Shown piece after piece: positions 53,887-63,095 of a DNA stretch of 64,000 bases. The translations under genes and the position numbers were made by a program. The DNA is from Calditrichota bacterium (GTDB lineage Bacteria > Electryoneota > RPQS01): contig JACJVZ010000003.1 of NCBI GenBank assembly GCA_020637445.1, forward strand, positions 255,064 to 319,063. Reading direction: 5' to 3'. Positions within the stretch are counted from its first letter, which is position 1, and the number at the start of each line of letters is the position of its first letter. Under the pieces are notes generated by a model. That model did not search any database, had not been told where the DNA came from, and saw only the letters and a list, made by a program, of their open reading frames with translations.

Positions 53887-54800
53887 GGTGCCAAGTCTAC
53901 TCCAAAGGCGTCTGCCCCTCTGCGGAGCGCGTCGCGTCCACCTCTGGCTGCAACGACAACAATGCAACCTAATACAATTAGGGTGCTTACAAGTCTAAAA
54001 TCTTGGGGTTGAAGCCCAAACTCCAGTGCTATCTGGATCAGAACCATGTAAAGACAAGATCCGAATATCCCGGCAAGTGCAAGGTGCAAGGCCGTTGGCC
54101 GACGAAAGAACGTCATTCCGATAAAAAGTGCCGCGACGGCCACAATAATCTGACCAGTTCCCATTTGGATGTCGGCACTGTAGGAACGTTGTGCAATCAA
54201 AGTACCAGCCAGCGCAATAAGCCCATTAGCCCCTGCCAATCCCCAGACGATTCTTCGAGGTGAAACGCCAACAGAAGAAGCCAGTCTTGGATTTGCTCCG
54301 GCTACTCTTGTAAGCAGACCTTCGCGCGATTCTAACGCTAACCATGTAAGACCAATCACCAGAACTACAATAACAGCAGTAACCGCGAGAATGCCCAATG
54401 CCCACCACGCACCGCTTGCCTCCGGCCAAATGGAAAATACTCCGTGCTCGCGAGATATGGGAAGATTTGGCTGGCCTAATATCCTAAGGTTTATTGAATA
54501 AAGCCCCATCAAGGTAAGGACTCCTGCTAGGATCTTCGGAACACGCAAGTATCTATGCATACTGGCTGTGCAGGCACCGGCAAGTATCCCCATGACAATT
54601 GATACGGGCATAGCTGCCCAGACGTTCCAGCCTTCTGCAATTAGTCTGGCGGTAACAACGCCTCCGAGCGCGAACGAACCATCTCCAGTGAGATCTGGGA
54701 ACTTGATCCATCGGAAGGCGATGGCAATTCCTACCGCATAAAGCGAGAATGCCATTCCGAGCGATAGGGCCGAAAACGTCTTATATAATACTGCTTCCAC
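53883..54800 (-). CDS. ABC transporter permease (branched-chain/BPD_transp_2 type)
   Basis: A 305-residue membrane protein with eight to nine helices (ALSLGMAFSLYAVGIAIAFRW, FALGGVVTARLIAEGW, GTGQIIVAVAALFIGMTFF). The GDGSFALGG start and ANGLIALAGTLIAQ match permeases that work with PF04392-type binding proteins. It lies 16 bases after the binding-protein gene. Substrate might be an aromatic amino acid, a peptide, or the RiPP product; this is unknown. Confidence 0.9.
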   Translation of the reverse strand: MEAVLYKTFSALSLGMAFSLYAVGIAIAFRWIKFPDLTGDGSFALGGVVTARLIAEGWNVWAAMPVSIVMGILAGACTASMHRYLRVPKILAGVLTLMGLYSINLRILGQPNLPISREHGVFSIWPEASGAWWALGILAVTAVIVVLVIGLTWLALESREGLLTRVAGANPRLASSVGVSPRRIVWGLAGANGLIALAGTLIAQRSYSADIQMGTGQIIVAVAALFIGMTFFRRPTALHLALAGIFGSCLYMVLIQIALEFGLQPQDFRLVSTLIVLGCIVVVAARGGRDALRRGADAFGVDLAP

Positions 54801-54816
54801 TTAGATGCCTCGTAGC

Positions 54817-55863
54817 TTAAGGCGCGGAGACTTGCTGTCCGTTGCGTATCCACACGTCGATGCTACTCTTAACATCGCCCACTGGTGAAACACCCAATTC
54901 TTCAGCCACCCCTTCGTTCCAATAAAGCTCCGGATCTTGGACAAATGCGATTGGAATTGTGCCGGGATTTGTCCCACTAAGAATTTCAGAGGCAATCTTT
55001 CCTGCTGTTCTGCCCATTTCTTCGTAGCTCCCACCCAAGGCGAAAAGGGCACCCGCTTCTACAGACGACCTTGTACAATCAAACACGGGTAGCTTGTTGT
55101 CCTTCGCTACCTGAAGCAAAGAGGGAAGGGCCTGATGCACAGTATTGTCTGTGGGAACGAATATCGCATCCACGTTGCCGACAAGAGCAACGGTTGCGCT
55201 GGAAACCTCGGAGGTGTTCGTAACAGTGCGTTCTACAAGCTCCATTCCAAGATTCTTGGCGACAATTCGTACCCGAGCCATCACCGCCTGTGAGTTGCTT
55301 TCACCCGAACCGAACACAACTCCGATTCTCTTGGCGTTGGGCAGTGCTTTGCTTGCAATCTCGAAGATTGCTTGGACGGGAGGAAGGTCTGTTGATGCCG
55401 CATAGTTTCGACCAGAACCGTCCCATGACGCTGCGAGCTTTGCTGCAACAGGATCCGTCACACCACCCTGCACAATTGGAATCGTCTTGGTTCGTTCCGC
55501 GATTGCCTGAGCAACTGGCGTGCCCAAAACGTAGATCAAATCCGGCTTGTCCGACACAATTTGATCCGCAATCTGGTTCGTCAACGTCACGTCATTCTGT
55601 GCATCCTTGTAGGGAAGAATCTTAATCTTCCCAGCTTTTCCAAGGTCGGATGCCATCAAAGTCTCGGAAAAACCCTTTCGCAAGTCTGCGACTGGTTCGA
55701 TTTCGATGATTTGGAAGACAGCGACTTGAAACTCCAATTTCTTCATTGAAGGTGAGCTCTTGCAACTCCATACGCTAAAAGCTGCAACCGAAAGAAACAG
55801 AATAACCGCAATACTAATTGAGCGACAAATTCGACCGGGTGATATGAGACTCGAATGGTTCAC
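54817..55863 (-). CDS. ABC transporter substrate-binding lipoprotein (PF04392-like)
   Basis: A 348-residue exported binding protein. The signal peptide ends at Cys34 (SVWSC), a possible lipid attachment site. The body has two Rossmann-like lobes: VAVFQIIEIEPVADLRKGF, DLIYVLGTPVAQAIAE, RIGVVFGSGESNS, and DAIFVPTDNTVHQALPSLL, typical of the ABC_sub_bind family of tryptophan/tyrosine-type importers. It begins the three-gene transporter set. Confidence 0.9.
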   Translation of the reverse strand: MNHSSLISPGRICRSISIAVILFLSVAAFSVWSCKSSPSMKKLEFQVAVFQIIEIEPVADLRKGFSETLMASDLGKAGKIKILPYKDAQNDVTLTNQIADQIVSDKPDLIYVLGTPVAQAIAERTKTIPIVQGGVTDPVAAKLAASWDGSGRNYAASTDLPPVQAIFEIASKALPNAKRIGVVFGSGESNSQAVMARVRIVAKNLGMELVERTVTNTSEVSSATVALVGNVDAIFVPTDNTVHQALPSLLQVAKDNKLPVFDCTRSSVEAGALFALGGSYEEMGRTAGKIASEILSGTNPGTIPIAFVQDPELYWNEGVAEELGVSPVGDVKSSIDVWIRNGQQVSAP

Positions 55864-55946
55864 TTTCGTCCTCCTTTGTGGACTCGTGCCTTGATGAGCG
55901 ATTTCGAATATTTAGTCGACAGTATGAAATCCATAAATGTGTCGGA

Positions 55947-57152
55947 TCACAGAGCTTCTGGATGATATTTCAATCCTTGTTTGTCCTTTTCTTGGATAAG
56001 TTCAGCCACAAGCTGATTAGCTAGCAACGAGCTCTCAATTCGCGTTGCAATAATGTCGACGTGCGGAATCTCGCCTTTCCCTTCATTTGCTTTCTCGTGA
56101 CCCGTTGGCATTCCAAAAGACTCAATCAAGTATACTATGTCGTCTAGAACGATTACTTCGCGCTTTGCGTTACGGTTGATTTGGAGAAAGTGCCCAGGCT
56201 TCATATGGCGCCTCATTAAACGCATCAGGTCAATTGTATCGTATAGCGCATTCGCAACTCTGTCGACTAGATCGGTTTGCTGCGCGTTATCATTGCCGTT
56301 ACGTGAGGACTGTTCAACTGCTTCTTTAAGCGCAGCTATATCTACACCTTGTATATCTTTCAAAATGGCCTTTCCCCCTTGTGGAAAGATTTCGCGCAGC
56401 TTCTTGGAATTTTCGGCTTCGATATTTGGTTTTGACTCAAACCACTCCAAGTAAGTTGCGGCAATTGTATATCCATCCCAGCAGAACATCCAGTGTTGAT
56501 CGCGTTGTTTCAGCTTTTCTTGCAACAAGTGCTTAAACGCTGTCTTGAAACTCTCATACAATTCGTGATTTCCAGATAGTGACCCCAAAGCGGGACCAGG
56601 GTAGTAAAAGATAAATCTTGTCGGTTCTCGTTTTGCGTAACCTGAAAGATCAGAAGTCAGCTGTTTTAGAAACTGATCCATTGTTGTGATCGGATAGTAC
56701 TGTTTGTACAATGAATGTACGGCAACAAACAGTCCAGATGTGGTGGCAAAGACACCAAGAGGTTCAATGAAGCATGCGACGAAGTTGTGAGTGCTTCCAT
56801 TTGTCGATACATCGACGCCGTAATAGATTAGCGTTGCGCCGAAACCAATAATCAGTCCCATACTCAGCGGTTGATGCATCATATCAAACATGTTGAGTAA
56901 CTCATTTAGCACAGCTTTTCTTAGGGGACGTGCTGACAGAACGAAAAGGGTGATTGATGCGGCAAGCCCCAGAAGAGCGGAAAGTAGTCCCCAATACTTT
57001 GCCATTGGAATTGGAAACCCTAGTTTTTGCTGAAGGTCATTCAGCCCCGAAGTCAGTGACCATATTGCGATCAGTGCCCATGGGATCAGAGCTATGCAAA
57101 TTACAACTACTGCGCGGATCGGTGCAATGGGAGATCGACTCTCAATACTCAT
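55947..57152 (-). CDS. Four-helix membrane protein of unknown function
   Basis: About 401 residues. Four hydrophobic helices in the first 170 residues (PIRAVVVICIALIPWALIAIW, YWGLLSALLGLAASITLFVL, LSMGLIIGFGATLIYYGV, FIEPLGVFATTSGLFVAVHS), then a soluble C-terminal domain (RFIFYYPGPALGSLSGNHEL, HWMFCWDGYTIAATYLEWF, REVIVLDDIVYLIESFGM) with no recognised fold. ATG 57152 is chosen for its GGAG seven bases upstream; an earlier start at 57299 is not supported. It lies about 83 bases before the binding-protein gene. Confidence 0.75.
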   Translation of the reverse strand: MSIESRSPIAPIRAVVVICIALIPWALIAIWSLTSGLNDLQQKLGFPIPMAKYWGLLSALLGLAASITLFVLSARPLRKAVLNELLNMFDMMHQPLSMGLIIGFGATLIYYGVDVSTNGSTHNFVACFIEPLGVFATTSGLFVAVHSLYKQYYPITTMDQFLKQLTSDLSGYAKREPTRFIFYYPGPALGSLSGNHELYESFKTAFKHLLQEKLKQRDQHWMFCWDGYTIAATYLEWFESKPNIEAENSKKLREIFPQGGKAILKDIQGVDIAALKEAVEQSSRNGNDNAQQTDLVDRVANALYDTIDLMRLMRRHMKPGHFLQINRNAKREVIVLDDIVYLIESFGMPTGHEKANEGKGEIPHVDIIATRIESSLLANQLVAELIQEKDKQGLKYHPEAL

Positions 57153-57376
57153 ATCGTACTCCGAAGCCACTTGTTGATTTTTGTTTGTATTATGACAAAA
57201 GGGAACGAGGGGAACACACTCGTTCAACAGACTATTCATAGATGGGAAATCAAGTAATCGCGAATGACTGCTGCTAATCTGTTCGAATTGTGCCGCCAAT
57301 CAAAAAAATGTTTGGCTAGAGAACGTTTAGTTATGTAGCTCAATTGGGAGTCGTGACGACCAGCAATCAGCTCTTT

Positions 57377-57964
57377 CTACATACCGTGAAGGCAAATCAC
57401 TTTTTCTACTTGTTCGTTGAGCACAATATCAATCACCAAATGAACCCTAGTCTCCTTGCTTCTATTGATGACCGTGTGCACAATCGTAAAATCAGCATAC
57501 CAAAGCTCGCCTGGCTTCCAATTGCACAGGTACTCACCAATTTGGAATTGGACGAGGTCGTTAGTTCGGATTGGCACATGGAGTCGGCAAGGATGCCCGA
57601 TCTTTAGTGGTAGGTTATCGGTGTGGGGGTGGATGACGCCGCCCGGCGGGAGGAAGAGTAATCGAACTGCCCTAAGTGGTGCGCCAAGGCCTTCCGCGAT
57701 AGAACGCATATAAGGCGTAAGTTCGGCCGCCGGTGTAAACCTAAAATACGAGGTTTCAGCACCTCGCCCTCCTGAGAGGTCTCGTTCGTTTCCATCCACT
57801 GAATGAAGCGCTATTCCGCACCACTCGCTATCGTGGTAAGGAACAAGTTCAAGCACGGGATAAGCCCTCTCGATTGCAGCAAGCTCTTCGTCAAGTATGG
57901 CGGTGTCAAACTTGGGCCCAAGTTGAAAATCAGGTCGCTCGTTACCTTCGCAGATTTTAGGCAT
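57377..57964 (-). CDS. Aspartyl/asparaginyl beta-hydroxylase-like 2OG-Fe(II) oxygenase
   Basis: A 195-residue enzyme. The iron motif HPHTD and the later His in ELWYADFTIVHTVINRS, together with the 2-oxoglutarate-binding Arg in KETRVHLVIDI, match the PF05118 beta-hydroxylase family. FLPPGGVIHPHTDN is characteristic. It would hydroxylate Asp, Asn or His side chains of proteins or peptides, or amino acids. No operon partner overlaps; it stands between the Dcm/Vsr operon and the membrane gene. A role in peptide tailoring is possible, not shown. Confidence 0.84.
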   Translation of the reverse strand: MPKICEGNERPDFQLGPKFDTAILDEELAAIERAYPVLELVPYHDSEWCGIALHSVDGNERDLSGGRGAETSYFRFTPAAELTPYMRSIAEGLGAPLRAVRLLFLPPGGVIHPHTDNLPLKIGHPCRLHVPIRTNDLVQFQIGEYLCNWKPGELWYADFTIVHTVINRSKETRVHLVIDIVLNEQVEKVICLHGM

Positions 57965-58100
57965 TATTTTCAGTTATATATGAATAACAACGAGCCATTC
58001 AAGATATCTTTGTAAACCATTACTTCAATGGAGTGGTGATTCTCTGAAACTCAGATGCTTCGTTAATATGGATTCTCTGCGGGAATCGCAGCTTAGATCG

Positions 58101-58316
58101 TCAGCCCTGAAGTTCATTGGACATCTCTTCGACAAGAACCAATACCTCACTAAAGCTTTTTCCTGTTGCATTGGCAACCGCTTGAATGCACATATCACGA
58201 ACTGCATCTGCCATGATGTTTCCATTGTCTGACCATTCAAGAGTAAGAGCGCTGATTAGCGCTTTGGCGAGCTTTTCCCTATCATCATTTCCTGGGTGAT
58301 TTGTCATGTTCGTCAT
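58101..58316 (-). CDS. Small acidic protein of unknown function
   Basis: A 71-residue protein (or 68 from the ATG at 58307), acidic and helical (DDREKLAKALISALTLEW, GKSFSEVLVLVEEMSNELQG). It lies 15 bases after vsr on the same strand, consistent with the operon. Ribosome site weak. No family recognised. Confidence 0.5.
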   Translation of the reverse strand: MTNMTNHPGNDDREKLAKALISALTLEWSDNGNIMADAVRDMCIQAVANATGKSFSEVLVLVEEMSNELQG

Positions 58317-58331
58317 TTTACCGAGTCTTTC

Positions 58332-58739
58332 TTAGCTGCATTCAATTACGTTCACAAGATTAACTATACATGATTCAGTATCTTGTTCCAGATCATGCTG
58401 CCAAATTCTTACTACGTTGATTCCTTGTGACCGGAGTGACTTTCGCACTCGCTTATCACGCTGAATGTTTGTTCTAATTTTGACCTGCCAGAACGGAGAT
58501 AGCGCACTTTCCCATGTGTTGAATCTGTGACCGTGCCAGAAATCTCCATCGATGAACACAGCGACGCGTATTCCGGGCATATAAATGTCTGGTCGTCCCA
58601 AAACAGTATTGGGATGTGTTTTGAAACGATAGCCTAAACGCCGAAGATGATATTGAACAACTCTCTCGATATCTGTATCTCGAGATCGGACACGGGACAT
58701 GCAGTAGCTCCGTTGTTCCTTATTTAGCGGATCACTCAT
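58332..58739 (-). CDS. vsr: Very short patch repair endonuclease
   Basis: Mismatch-nicking enzyme that repairs T:G mismatches from deamination of 5-methylcytosine. The 135-residue sequence has SRVRSRDTDIERVV, GRPDIYM and AVFIDGDFWHGH with the catalytic Asp and His residues, and LRSQGINVVRIWQHDLE. ATG 58739 overlaps the methyltransferase stop by four bases; the pair is the usual Dcm-Vsr arrangement. Confidence 0.95.
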   Translation of the reverse strand: MSDPLNKEQRSYCMSRVRSRDTDIERVVQYHLRRLGYRFKTHPNTVLGRPDIYMPGIRVAVFIDGDFWHGHRFNTWESALSPFWQVKIRTNIQRDKRVRKSLRSQGINVVRIWQHDLEQDTESCIVNLVNVIECS

Positions 58740-59782
58740 CCTCTATGACGTTTCGAAATGTTCAATATCTCCTTGCCCAAGTGCTCGGCAAACAATACAG
58801 GTACTGCATTGCCAATTTGCTGTGAAACATGTGCAAATGTTCCAACAAACTCGTATTCATCGGGAAAAGATTGCAATGCCGCCGCTTCTCGATGCGTAAT
58901 GGCACGATTCTGTGTTGGGTGTCCGTATCGCCCCGTCGAAATAGTGCAACACTTACCAGTTAACGTTGGCGCAGGCTGATTCCAATGGAGGCGACCGTAC
59001 ACATCATAGAATCCTACTTTTGCGTCTTGATGACATTGAAGTTTCAGTCTGCGTGGCCAGTCTCGTCTGTCGCCGCCGTTCTTAGGGGTGTGCTGCATCC
59101 GTTCAAGATTAAGCGGCGACAGCCCTGCTGCTCGATGATTTGGAATAGATTTGCTTTCACTGCCTGCACGTATAGGCGGAAAGTGAGAAATCGCTTGCTT
59201 AACCGTGCGTACTGGTTCGAGTCCATCGAATCCGAATCGTGGTTCAGGAAGACTGGGCTTGCCGAATCGCGAAGCTATTAAGACAAGTCGCTTGCGAGAT
59301 TGTGGAACTCCAAAGTACTTCGCATCAAGAACATCCTTTTCCACTTTGTATCCGACGCTCTCCAGCGACTTGATAAATCGTCTAAATGTACTATTCCCAC
59401 TGACCTTTTCAATGCCAGGTACGTTTTCGATCAATACAAACCCCGGCTTTGCGGCGCATACTATTCGGCCGAACTCGGCGAGAATAGTTGCATCTTTGTG
59501 ACGTGAAGTCAGGCGGCGCTGCTTGCTGAATGGCTGGCATGGAGCACAGCCTGCAAACAGATATTCACTGAAGTCCTTGGTCCTTGCAAACTTGCGTATT
59601 TGTGACACGTCCAAGTCGCGAATATCGCGCGAAATGAAACTCACACCAATGTTATTACGGATGAATGACTCTGCACACGCATTGTCAACATCTATGCCAG
59701 CGATTACTTCAATTCCAGATCTAACCAAGCCGTGGGTTAAGCCACCAGCTCCGCAGAAGAAGTCTATTGCTTTTAGCTTCAT
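58736..59782 (-). CDS. dcm: DNA cytosine-5 methyltransferase
   Basis: A 348-residue C5 methylase. Motif I FFCGAGGLTHGL, motif IV GCAPCQPFSKQ with the catalytic Cys, motif VI VLIENVPGI, motif VIII SRKRLVLIA, the target-recognition region then PAPTLTGK and REAAALQSFPDEYEF, and motif X QIGNAVPVLFAEHLG. The recognition sequence cannot be read. It follows the receiver-domain gene by nine bases. No restriction endonuclease gene is seen beside it. Confidence 0.95.
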   Translation of the reverse strand: MKLKAIDFFCGAGGLTHGLVRSGIEVIAGIDVDNACAESFIRNNIGVSFISRDIRDLDVSQIRKFARTKDFSEYLFAGCAPCQPFSKQRRLTSRHKDATILAEFGRIVCAAKPGFVLIENVPGIEKVSGNSTFRRFIKSLESVGYKVEKDVLDAKYFGVPQSRKRLVLIASRFGKPSLPEPRFGFDGLEPVRTVKQAISHFPPIRAGSESKSIPNHRAAGLSPLNLERMQHTPKNGGDRRDWPRRLKLQCHQDAKVGFYDVYGRLHWNQPAPTLTGKCCTISTGRYGHPTQNRAITHREAAALQSFPDEYEFVGTFAHVSQQIGNAVPVLFAEHLGKEILNISKRHRG

Positions 59783-59791
59783 AGTTCGATT

Positions 59792-60889
59792 CTAAGGAAG
59801 TGAATCATGTATACTCTGCGCCCATTTGGTGCAGTCCCGGTCGGGAAGACCTGGTCGCCCTGCTGTTTGAATATAAGCCCAGTTAATCATCTCACGAAAA
59901 GGACTATCAATTGATGCCACTCGAACGTACTGGTCATGAATTTCATCGAAAGTAAGAAGTTCAAGTTTCTTCATATCCGCGACCATATGAGGAATATGAT
60001 TTGGCAATTCAGGCAATGCAACAATGCAATCGCAGTAGCCTGAGTTTAGAAGCGACGAAGGAAATCTATTAACTATCTTGTTTTTCGGAGTATTGTGAAG
60101 ATTTGCTGGTGCTAATCCCTGCATAAAAGCCGCACAACGGGCTAATAACACTGATTCAACCTTGGCGGACCTAGTTGGCGTAACCACAAGATCGCAGCTT
60201 GGTGTTAGCACTATCCTAAAAGACCTCGGATCATGGTGGTGTCCATCCTTCGACCGTAGCACATCACCTAAAACAAGGTCTTTTCCAATAGGTGGACAAA
60301 TGTATTGCTCCCATGCTTCAAGCTTTTCCTCGTGGCGCGAGAGGTCATCCATTAGCGCCGCAATTCTCCGCCTTGCAGACCGTACAAGCAAATTTTTTCG
60401 GGCGTCGAAGTCTCCGGGATCTGGAAAGGCAAGGTCTGCGAGAAGACTTGTGTCTCGAAAAACGAAAGGGAACTCCCGCTTCAATGCTTGCTCCGCTGCC
60501 CTTACAGCCTTAATCGAATCGAGGAACCGATTCGCCGTTTGAAGAACGTTGTCTTCACTTCCACTTCCTTTTTGCACGGTTACATGAAATGGATGTACTT
60601 GTACTCCATCCGTATGGTCTGCAAAAGCGGTGTAGAAGATTACCGGTCGGAAATGTGTATTCCAAATCGTTTGTTGAATTTCAATACCTGTTGCATTCTC
60701 GTCAACAGGCGAGCCATGCATGATGTCTAGTACGACCAGATCAGGGTCGAAGTCTCGTGCAAGTCTTTCAAAATCTCCAAAATCACAACGTCGTGGATCG
60801 TAATTTCCTGCTTCGGCCAACTTCTCCATAGCGCTAGCGACGGCTTGTTCGTCGTCATCTACGAACAAAACACGATAAGTCTCGTTCAT
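59792..60889 (-). CDS. Receiver-domain protein with unknown C-terminal domain
   Basis: About 365 residues. N-terminal receiver: VLFVDDDEQAVAS, phospho-acceptor Asp in DLVVLDIMHGSP, FYTAF in place of the usual Thr, and Lys in TVQKGSG. The C-terminal 230 residues (PPIGKDLVLGDVLRSKDGHH, RIVLTPSCDLVVTPTRSAKV, ALPELPNHIPHMVADMKKLE) match no effector that I know; no HTH is seen. ATG 60889 has GAGG seven bases upstream; a longer frame overlaps the kinase end. It starts four bases after the kinase-like gene, as its probable partner. Confidence 0.82.
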   Translation of the reverse strand: MNETYRVLFVDDDEQAVASAMEKLAEAGNYDPRRCDFGDFERLARDFDPDLVVLDIMHGSPVDENATGIEIQQTIWNTHFRPVIFYTAFADHTDGVQVHPFHVTVQKGSGSEDNVLQTANRFLDSIKAVRAAEQALKREFPFVFRDTSLLADLAFPDPGDFDARKNLLVRSARRRIAALMDDLSRHEEKLEAWEQYICPPIGKDLVLGDVLRSKDGHHHDPRSFRIVLTPSCDLVVTPTRSAKVESVLLARCAAFMQGLAPANLHNTPKNKIVNRFPSSLLNSGYCDCIVALPELPNHIPHMVADMKKLELLTFDEIHDQYVRVASIDSPFREMINWAYIQTAGRPGLPDRDCTKWAQSIHDSLP

Positions 60890-60893
60890 AATA

Positions 60894-63095
60894 CTACCTC
60901 TTTGCAGGTAAGTCAAACCCAAAGCTTGCACCGCCATGTCGCGGCGGGTATTTACAATACATCCTACCCCCGTGATCTGATATCAATTCCGCAGCCACCG
61001 TTAGTCCCATTCCTATGCCCTCATCCCCTCGTTTCGTGACGCCAGGCAAGAAAATACGCTCGGCATCTTCTTCGTCCACGCCTGTACCACTGTCGTGCGC
61101 AAAAACCACAATACGGTCGTGCTTCTCGTCGTGGCGAACAGTGAACTCTAACAACCGATCCTCCTTCGGAGTTTGTTTGATCCAAAATAGCGTGTTTGAA
61201 ATGAGATTTATGAAGACAGTGTCGAGTTCAGAAGGATTGATTTGAACGTGTGTCGTGGAACTGGGAATTCGAACCGTGACACCCAACTTCCGAATTTCGT
61301 TCTCTGCCAACTCCACGCATAGGCGGATTCGCTCTTCAACTATTGATGATCTCCGCCCACGTTTGTATCCGCGACTCGCAAGTGGAGCAAAGGTGTCTGA
61401 CAGTCGTTCTAACCTTGTGACAGAGTTGGTCGCAAGTTCGTACGCTCTTTCCAAACGCTTGTCTTCTTCAATGTCAAAGGATTCATCAACCAACTTAAGG
61501 CATGCTCCAATTGCTGTCGTTCGATTACGAATCTCGTGCACAAGCATAGACGAAATGGTTCCAACGGCTGCCATGCGGCTATAATAGTAGAAACGGTTTT
61601 CAATTTCTCGTCGGGCTGCAACCAGACTTCTACCAAGTTCCTCGATGACCGGAACGACAGCTACGGCTTCCGCGCCTTCGTTCACCAGTACTTTCACAGT
61701 TTCAATTGCTTCACTTGCGCTAATCGCCGCAAATAGATCTTTTACTGGCTTGAAGTTAGGTGACTTGTCACGGTCGAAATCTCGCTCTGCTTCCATCAGT
61801 CGAAGCACTCTTATGATCAACATCTGAAACTCGCGTGTCGAAGTGTTTGATGCTAGTCGTTCTCGATCAGAGGTGTCTGTTATGTCAGGATTCTCGTCCT
61901 GGGAAATTGCCGCATAACCTACAATTTGGGTAGTACTTAGGCGGCTGCCAACGCGGCTCACACGTCTCAAATCGATTCCAAGCCAGTCACGGGAATTGTC
62001 AGATTTCGGTAGAACAAGTACGCCGTCACGATACAGAGATATCCCTCTGAATGCACTAATATCTTTCTTTATTATGTTCTTATCTAATTCCAAGTGTTCA
62101 GCAAGAATCGACAAGCCTTCTCCTGTCGTGTCCCATGCTCGAATTTCGAATTGGAATGCACCGCATTCTGGTCCGCCAGGATCCATTATGCGCTGTTCTT
62201 TCCTCGTGAGTTCAGAATATATTTGGTCCCAGATGAGTTTCAGAGCCTTGGTACGTGCTCCCTCTCCTTTTACAGGGGCATACTTGTATTGGGCTTTTAT
62301 TGTTCCTTGGTCATCAACAGTCCCTTTTATCTGGTAAACTGGACTATTAAGGAAATCGGGAAACATGATCTGAACAGCCTCCCCATCCTCACTGTCCGGC
62401 CTTTGCAGAAAAATCTTGAAGTCCTCAATTCTTGTAAATGGAGACAAAAGCCTAGAGAGATTCTCTTCAAGTTCGTCGAATTCATCTTCTGTCCATTCCG
62501 ACGACAAATCACTTATGCGAATGATTGTGCCATGCGAATGAAAAGGAGAGTCATCTAGTTGTTCGAGAGTTACGCCGCATTTTCTGACATCGTGGGCAGC
62601 CGCGATTTCATCCCAGTCAACAGAAAGCCTAAAGCAGTCGCTGTTCCTAGCCTGTGTTGTTATTTCAAGTTTACTTCCCAGTCGTGCGGCTGACAATCGC
62701 CCAAGGCCCTTAGCACCAGACGAACGCCTACTACGCTTGCCGCTACTAGACACTGGATTTTCTTTGCGAAATGGCGTTGCAACCACACACCATGCTTGTC
62801 GAATAATTGTATCTGTCATACCGTCGCCGTCATCTACGATCTCAATATGATCTCCGTACCTCTCGTTGAATTCAAATCTTAACCACACGTTAGTAGCCAT
62901 TGCATCATAAGAGTTCTTGATCAACTCGATTAGTGCGACAGTGTCACTCGTTACCAAGTCAGCCCCCAATGCCGCGAACACCCGCGGGTGCATGGAGAAT
63001 GATACCGTTTCACGGACAGGACGTTTCAACTTCGTTGCAGTCACAGAGACTCCAGTGATTTTTTCTATTGGACTCTTATTGACTTCCGACAACAA
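60894..63095 (-). CDS. Double-GHKL ATPase/histidine kinase-like protein
   Basis: A 733-residue soluble protein. N-terminal GHKL ATPase of MutL/Hsp90/MORC type: ALIELIKNSYDA (N box), EIVDDGDGMTD (G1) and GAKGLGRLSAARLG (G2). Middle linker. Then a kinase half: MLVHEIRNRTTAIGACL as H box and a second HATPase with NLISNTLFWIKQ, AHDSGTGVDEED and GIGMGLTVAAEL. No membrane segment, so it senses a cytoplasmic signal, perhaps DNA. It is first in an operon with a receiver protein, dcm and vsr. GHKL ATPases of MORC type are known next to Dcm/Vsr in restriction-related loci. Confidence 0.85.
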   Translation of the reverse strand: MLSEVNKSPIEKITGVSVTATKLKRPVRETVSFSMHPRVFAALGADLVTSDTVALIELIKNSYDAMATNVWLRFEFNERYGDHIEIVDDGDGMTDTIIRQAWCVVATPFRKENPVSSSGKRSRRSSGAKGLGRLSAARLGSKLEITTQARNSDCFRLSVDWDEIAAAHDVRKCGVTLEQLDDSPFHSHGTIIRISDLSSEWTEDEFDELEENLSRLLSPFTRIEDFKIFLQRPDSEDGEAVQIMFPDFLNSPVYQIKGTVDDQGTIKAQYKYAPVKGEGARTKALKLIWDQIYSELTRKEQRIMDPGGPECGAFQFEIRAWDTTGEGLSILAEHLELDKNIIKKDISAFRGISLYRDGVLVLPKSDNSRDWLGIDLRRVSRVGSRLSTTQIVGYAAISQDENPDITDTSDRERLASNTSTREFQMLIIRVLRLMEAERDFDRDKSPNFKPVKDLFAAISASEAIETVKVLVNEGAEAVAVVPVIEELGRSLVAARREIENRFYYYSRMAAVGTISSMLVHEIRNRTTAIGACLKLVDESFDIEEDKRLERAYELATNSVTRLERLSDTFAPLASRGYKRGRRSSIVEERIRLCVELAENEIRKLGVTVRIPSSTTHVQINPSELDTVFINLISNTLFWIKQTPKEDRLLEFTVRHDEKHDRIVVFAHDSGTGVDEEDAERIFLPGVTKRGDEGIGMGLTVAAELISDHGGRMYCKYPPRHGGASFGFDLPAKR

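Noticed and set aside
58332..63095. BREX, DISARM or CBASS defence system
   Set aside because: None of their core genes (PglZ, DrmAB, cyclase) is present; only a Dcm/Vsr plus GHKL and receiver operon is seen.
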